From the NCBI GenBank assembly GCA_964503685.1, contig CAZDAW010000003.1, positions 1 to 64,000 on the forward strand: a stretch of DNA of 64,000 nucleotides. Reading direction: 5' to 3'. Below the pieces are notes generated by a model. That model did not search any database. It worked only from the letters and a program-made list of their open reading frames with translations, and was not told the DNA's origin. This document shows positions 60,520-64,000 of this stretch, in pieces. A program made the position numbers and the translations under genes. The DNA comes from CAZDAW01 sp964503685 (GTDB lineage: Bacteria; Chloroflexota; Anaerolineae; Anaerolineales; Anaerolineaceae). Each line of letters begins with the position of its first letter. Position 1 is the stretch's first letter.

Positions 60520-61392
60520 TTACTGAACACGTCTTAATTTCTTTAATGATGGCCTTTCACTGTCATACACGCGCTTAATCCCATCGCCAAGCGCCTGTTC
60601 AGTCACCCGAATATATTTCACCAGACGTTCAAAGCCGCCCGGTTCAACAGAAGCAGCCTGGTCGCCGCCCCACATCGCTCGATCCAGGGTAATATGCCGC
60701 TCAACCAGGCAGGCCCCTAATGAAACTGCCACAACGGAAGGAATCAAACCGACCTCATGTCCTGAATAACCGACAGGGCAGGGATATGTCTGACGCAGAG
60801 TATGGATCATTTTTAAATTAAGCTCTTCTGGATCACACGGATAAGTGCTGGTGCAATGCGTAATGAGTAAATTATCTGTCCCCAATATATCAACCGCTTC
60901 CTTGATCTGCTCAGCCGTTGACATGCCTGTTGAAAGAATGAGCGGCCGTCCCGTTTTTCGAAGATGCTTCAGTAATGCGTGATCCGTCAGGGAAGCCGAA
61001 GGAATCTTATAGCACGCCGGGTCATAGGCTTCCATAAAATCAACCGATACTTCATCCCACACTGAAGCAAACCAGGTTATACCTTTCGCTTTACAGTGCG
61101 CCTGGATTTGATCATATTCAGCCTTGCCAAATTCAACGTGATGACGATATTCCAAATAAGTAATATATCCCCAGGGAGTCTCACGCATCTGATTTTTTTG
61201 ATCGTCAGGCACTACCAGATCCGGTGTGCGTTTCTGAAATTTTACAGCATCCACTCCGGCAAACGCCGCCGCATCGATCATTTGTTTAGCGATCTCAACA
61301 TCTCCATTGTGATTAATACCGATTTCTGCAATGATATAAGTAGGATGACCATCACCAACTAACCGATCACCAATTTTAATCTCACGTTTCAT
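60520..61392 (-). CDS. NeuB-family (sialic-acid-type) synthase lacking the SAF domain
   Basis: Condenses phosphoenolpyruvate with an aldose to make a nonulosonic or related 3-deoxy acid. The 290-residue TIM-barrel protein has the NeuB signatures IIAEIGINHNGDVEIAKQ (about 20-37), DAVKFQKR, LILSTGMSTAEQI, HCTSTYPCDPEELNL, VGYSGHEVGL and ERHITLD. It stops after the barrel. The usual C-terminal SAF (antifreeze-like) domain of about 60 residues is missing, with no trace downstream. In characterised NeuB the SAF domain covers the partner's active site, so substrate handling may differ. The ATG has GAGGAG upstream. Confidence 0.9.
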   Translation of the reverse strand: MKREIKIGDRLVGDGHPTYIIAEIGINHNGDVEIAKQMIDAAAFAGVDAVKFQKRTPDLVVPDDQKNQMRETPWGYITYLEYRHHVEFGKAEYDQIQAHCKAKGITWFASVWDEVSVDFMEAYDPACYKIPSASLTDHALLKHLRKTGRPLILSTGMSTAEQIKEAVDILGTDNLLITHCTSTYPCDPEELNLKMIHTLRQTYPCPVGYSGHEVGLIPSVVAVSLGACLVERHITLDRAMWGGDQAASVEPGGFERLVKYIRVTEQALGDGIKRVYDSERPSLKKLRRVQ

Positions 61393-61426
61393 TCAAAAGC
61401 TCCTCTGGTTTCCCGATGGGAAATCT

Positions 61427-62653
61427 TTATTTTTTTCTACAGACCAATATATCGCATAATTCGCGTACGGCGCCGTGCCCACCCGCCCGAGTCAGCACCA
61501 GATCTGCCTGACGGATAACTGCCGGCTGGGCATCTGCAACCGCCACAGCACAGGCCACCTGACTGAAACAGGGTAAATCGTTTGTATCGTTGCCAACATA
61601 AATGACTCGCCCCGGGTCAATTTTTTGCGAAGTCAGGTAGTCGCGCAAAACGCTGCTTTTCTCATTAACGCCCTGAATAACCGGTAACTTGATTTTTCGG
61701 CAACGAGCAGCCACGACCGGGTTTGTTTCCATTGACAACACCATCGCTTTGATTCCCGCCTCGCGTAATGCCTTCAACCCCAAGCTATCGCTGCGATTGG
61801 CGGCAATCTGCTCATGGCCTTCTTCATCCACCCAAACCCGGTTATCGGTCAGGACGCCGTCAAAATCAAATACGACTAGTTCTACATTCTCAGGCAATGG
61901 ACGCAATTTGCGGCCCGGATACACCATATCAAGGTTTTGTACTTGCACCAGCCATTCGGCTTTTTTTAAGTCAATAGGATTATCGATATCCACTGTATAG
62001 CGTCCATCCAACACTAATGGGACAATTACGTCGCCGCTCATCGAATTCTTTTCCAGAATCGTTGCCGGGCGGATGGCATCAATATGCCCCGTTTGCCAAT
62101 AAGTTGGCGGCAGGCTCTGTCGGGGCGCATTATAAGGTTCCGCCAAACCTTCCACTTTGAGCAGGGGGGTCATATGGTTGGTCTTCGAATCAATCCGCCA
62201 CATTTTATAGGGATTCTGCCCCGAAGGAACAACGCCACGCACCGAATCGGCTTCAGGATGAGCCATTAGCAATTCAACCGCCTGATCAATGATATTTGGC
62301 GGACGAACAGGCGAAGTGGGACGAAGCTGGATAACCACATCCGGCTTGTAACCCTCGTGTTCGAATAGCCAATTAAGAGCATGCTGGAAAACTGGCAGAT
62401 CAGTCGTATTATCTTGCGCCAGTTCAGATGGGCGCATAAATGGCAGTTCGGCGCCATACTCTCGCGCCACTGCGGCAATTTTCTCATCATCGGTCGAAAC
62501 GATCACTCGCACATCACCGTGAGCTGCCAGGCCAGTCGCAATACTATAAGCGATTAATGGATGACCGGCAAAAGGTTGAATGTTTTTGTAGGGGATACTC
62601 TTTGAGCCGCCTCGCGCCGGGACGATAACAAGTATCCTATAATTACCTACCAT
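61427..62653 (-). CDS. Bifunctional CMP-nonulosonate transferase and KdsC-like HAD phosphatase
   Basis: A 408-residue fusion. Residues 1-235 are an acylneuraminate cytidylyltransferase with the intact loop VIVPARGGSKSIPYKN (about 9-24), QLRPTSPVRPPNIID and VDIDNPIDL. Residues 255-408 are a KdsC-type HAD phosphatase with VVFDFDGVLTDNRVW (nucleophile Asp), VLSMETN and YVGNDTNDLPCF (metal-binding Asp). Together with the NeuB next to it this gives synthesis, dephosphorylation and activation in one pair, so the NeuB product may be a 9-phosphate. ATG 62653 overlaps the SDR stop. A GTG at 62662 is an alternative. Confidence 0.92.
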   Translation of the reverse strand: MVGNYRILVIVPARGGSKSIPYKNIQPFAGHPLIAYSIATGLAAHGDVRVIVSTDDEKIAAVAREYGAELPFMRPSELAQDNTTDLPVFQHALNWLFEHEGYKPDVVIQLRPTSPVRPPNIIDQAVELLMAHPEADSVRGVVPSGQNPYKMWRIDSKTNHMTPLLKVEGLAEPYNAPRQSLPPTYWQTGHIDAIRPATILEKNSMSGDVIVPLVLDGRYTVDIDNPIDLKKAEWLVQVQNLDMVYPGRKLRPLPENVELVVFDFDGVLTDNRVWVDEEGHEQIAANRSDSLGLKALREAGIKAMVLSMETNPVVAARCRKIKLPVIQGVNEKSSVLRDYLTSQKIDPGRVIYVGNDTNDLPCFSQVACAVAVADAQPAVIRQADLVLTRAGGHGAVRELCDILVCRKK

Positions 62654-63468
62654 GCTGTCCACCCCCCATCAACGACCAGATTTGATCCAGTCATGTATGA
62701 AGAAGCATCTGAAGCAAGGTATAATAACGCCCCATTCATTTCATCGCGGTCAGCCATTCGGCCAATTACTGTGCGCGCCGCATAATTCTTCTCAAAGATT
62801 TCATCGTGGTTGTTATACACACCACCAGGAGTCAATGCATTCACCCGAATACCCTTCCCGGCATAGTAAGTTGCCAGGTAACGTGTAAATCCCAAAACAC
62901 CCGATTTGGTCACCGAATAGTAAACCGGTTTATATTGCTGCGGTTGGCCGGGGCGTTGATATATCCGCTGGTCAGGGCCAACCAGACCATAAGTGCTGCA
63001 AATATTGATGATAGCGCCTTTCCCCTGAGTCAACATCGGCTGGACAACTGCCTGAGTGCAGAGGAACATACCGGTCAGATTGACTGAAAGGGCCTGATTC
63101 CAGGCTTCAAGCGGGTAATCTTCAAAAGCGTTTGCGTGCTTGCCCTGATGCTGTGGGTCAAATTTAGGATCCAAGGCGGCGCTATTGACCAGAATATCGA
63201 TACGTCCCCATAATTGAACAAGTTTTTCAACCATCTGGCGTATTGATTCGGGTCGAGTTACATCCACACCAACCCCAAGCGCCATCAACCCCTCTGCAGT
63301 TAACGATTGAGCTACTCCATCTGCTGCCGATTGATTCAAATCTGCCACTGCAACCCGCGCGCCGGCCTGAGCCAGTGTGCGGCAAAATTCCGTTCCGAGT
63401 AAACCTGCCCCACCAGTGACGACAGCAACCCGTTCGTTTAAATTAAATTTATCCAATATTGTTGTCAT
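62647..63468 (-). CDS. SDR family oxidoreductase in the nonulosonate cluster (PtmA-like)
   Basis: A 273-residue classical short-chain dehydrogenase. VVTGGAGLLGTEFCRTLA (about 16-33), LVNSAAL, the catalytic Ser in ICSTYG and Tyr in VYYSVTKSGVLGF are intact. An insertion at about 158-172 (QRIYQRPGQPQQYKP) before the active site is also seen in flagellin-modification PtmA-like proteins adjacent to neuB/neuA genes. Probable role is oxidation or reduction of a precursor or product of the nonulosonate pathway. It overlaps the bifunctional CMP-transferase gene by seven bases, indicating coupled translation. Confidence 0.88.
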   Translation of the reverse strand: MTTILDKFNLNERVAVVTGGAGLLGTEFCRTLAQAGARVAVADLNQSAADGVAQSLTAEGLMALGVGVDVTRPESIRQMVEKLVQLWGRIDILVNSAALDPKFDPQHQGKHANAFEDYPLEAWNQALSVNLTGMFLCTQAVVQPMLTQGKGAIINICSTYGLVGPDQRIYQRPGQPQQYKPVYYSVTKSGVLGFTRYLATYYAGKGIRVNALTPGGVYNNHDEIFEKNYAARTVIGRMADRDEMNGALLYLASDASSYMTGSNLVVDGGWTAW

Positions 63469-63485
63469 AATCTCTCATAAAATTT

Positions 63486-64000
63486 TTACGGTTGATATGT
63501 ATATACCCGACCGTCTTGATAATTTTGAGCAATGGTCAATCCTTTTGTTAACTCGCCCATCCATACTTCATCTGATGAACCAGAAAGTATACCATCAACA
63601 TTAAAAATAACCAGCACGGCTCCGTCTTTTTTCATGTGCCGGCGCATATCTTCCAACCAGGATGGATAATCATCACGCGCCTGGCCGCTGGAAGGATCAA
63701 TTTTGAAAGGCGCCGTAAAAGCAGCCCGGCCCGTCAGCAGGTAAACCGCCGTCGGTGAATCGGTATAGATCGGCACATCAGGCAATTTACGAATAGCTTT
63801 GACAATCTGGGCTTCCCGCCAGTTTTCGCTATTGAAGCCCCGTCCATCAACCGACAATTTCGATGCGAAATCCCAACCTCTGTTGGCAAAGAAACCAGCA
63901 TATAAAATACAAAAAATCACAATACCAACCTGTATCAGGCGATGGTTTTTCGTCCATAAAAGATTGAGAAAATAAACTGCCAATATCAATGAGCAAAGAT
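63486..64000 (-). CDS. C-terminal part of a multi-spanning membrane protein (truncated by window edge)
   Basis: The frame is open to the window edge, so only the last ~170 residues are seen. They begin with hydrophobic segments (LILAVYFLNLLW, then VGIVIFCILYAGFFANRGW) followed by a soluble domain. ENWREAQIVKAIRKLPDVPIYTDSPTAVYLLTGRAAF and the terminal GRVYTY are typical of the extracytoplasmic tail of GT39/ArnT-like glycosyltransferases or related dolichyl-mannosyltransferase-like proteins. A TTG at 63989 is not a convincing start. It lies 17 bases before the SDR gene and probably heads into the same transcript. Confidence 0.7.
   Translation of the reverse strand, partial: LCSLILAVYFLNLLWTKNHRLIQVGIVIFCILYAGFFANRGWDFASKLSVDGRGFNSENWREAQIVKAIRKLPDVPIYTDSPTAVYLLTGRAAFTAPFKIDPSSGQARDDYPSWLEDMRRHMKKDGAVLVIFNVDGILSGSSDEVWMGELTKGLTIAQNYQDGRVYTYQP

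Overview
The window looks like chromosomal DNA of a member of the Chloroflexota, most likely class Anaerolineae. This is inferred from gene content and no search was run. Pointers are an isopentenyl phosphate kinase, a TopA with an extra N-terminal zinc-binding module, many lipoproteins with Pro/Thr-rich linkers, an NBR1-type Ig-like lipoprotein, DUF3048 and DUF1015 proteins, and a leucine T-box. Sigma-70-type promoters (TTGACA-17-TATAAT) recur. No phage, insertion sequence or CRISPR array is visible.

Layout. 0-2.7 kb (+): isopentenyl phosphate kinase, dNTPase, GreA. 2.7-11.1 kb (-): a membrane protein, then a long housekeeping run ffh-rpsP-khpA-rimM-dprA-manC-topA with overlapping or closely spaced genes. 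11.3-20.5 kb (+): DegV, DUF1015, then an envelope set (two M23 lipoproteins around a beta-propeller protein, recA with an SOS-like operator, an NBR1-Ig lipoprotein, a C39-type peptidase). 20.5-27.3 kb (-): DUF3048 lipoprotein, creatininase-like hydrolase, a secreted anchored protein, leuS behind a T-box leader, two tRNA-Ala genes. 27.5-31.2 kb: a ClbS/DfsB-like protein, an ECF transporter pair with a frameshifted Fur-family regulator, and an ArsR-DUF2087 regulator. 31.4-41.0 kb (+): a LacI-controlled sugar operon with binding protein (frameshifted), two permeases, two ATPases, a GH4 glycosidase and a BadF-type kinase. 41.3-46.9 kb (+): a five-gene nucleotide-sugar module resembling Bordetella wlb/wbm. 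47-64 kb (-): a surface glycan locus with glycosyltransferases, methyltransferases, a sialyltransferase-like protein, and sialic-acid-type synthase and CMP-transferase genes.

How the genes work together. The sugar operon appears to import an oligosaccharide by ABC transport, phosphorylate it in the cytoplasm, and split it with a GH4 phospho-glycosidase. The wlb/wbm-like module plausibly makes a diacetamido uronamide sugar nucleotide. The opposing glycan locus makes one or more nonulosonic-acid-like CMP-sugars and assembles and decorates a surface polysaccharide.

Most notable oddities: two single-base frameshifts (Fur family, solute-binding protein), a two-copy structured intergenic repeat, a SAF-less NeuB beside a NeuA-HAD fusion, a CMP-transferase/2-hydroxyacid dehydrogenase/SDR triad of unknown product, a kinase-like methyltransferase fusion, and a probable leaderless transcript.
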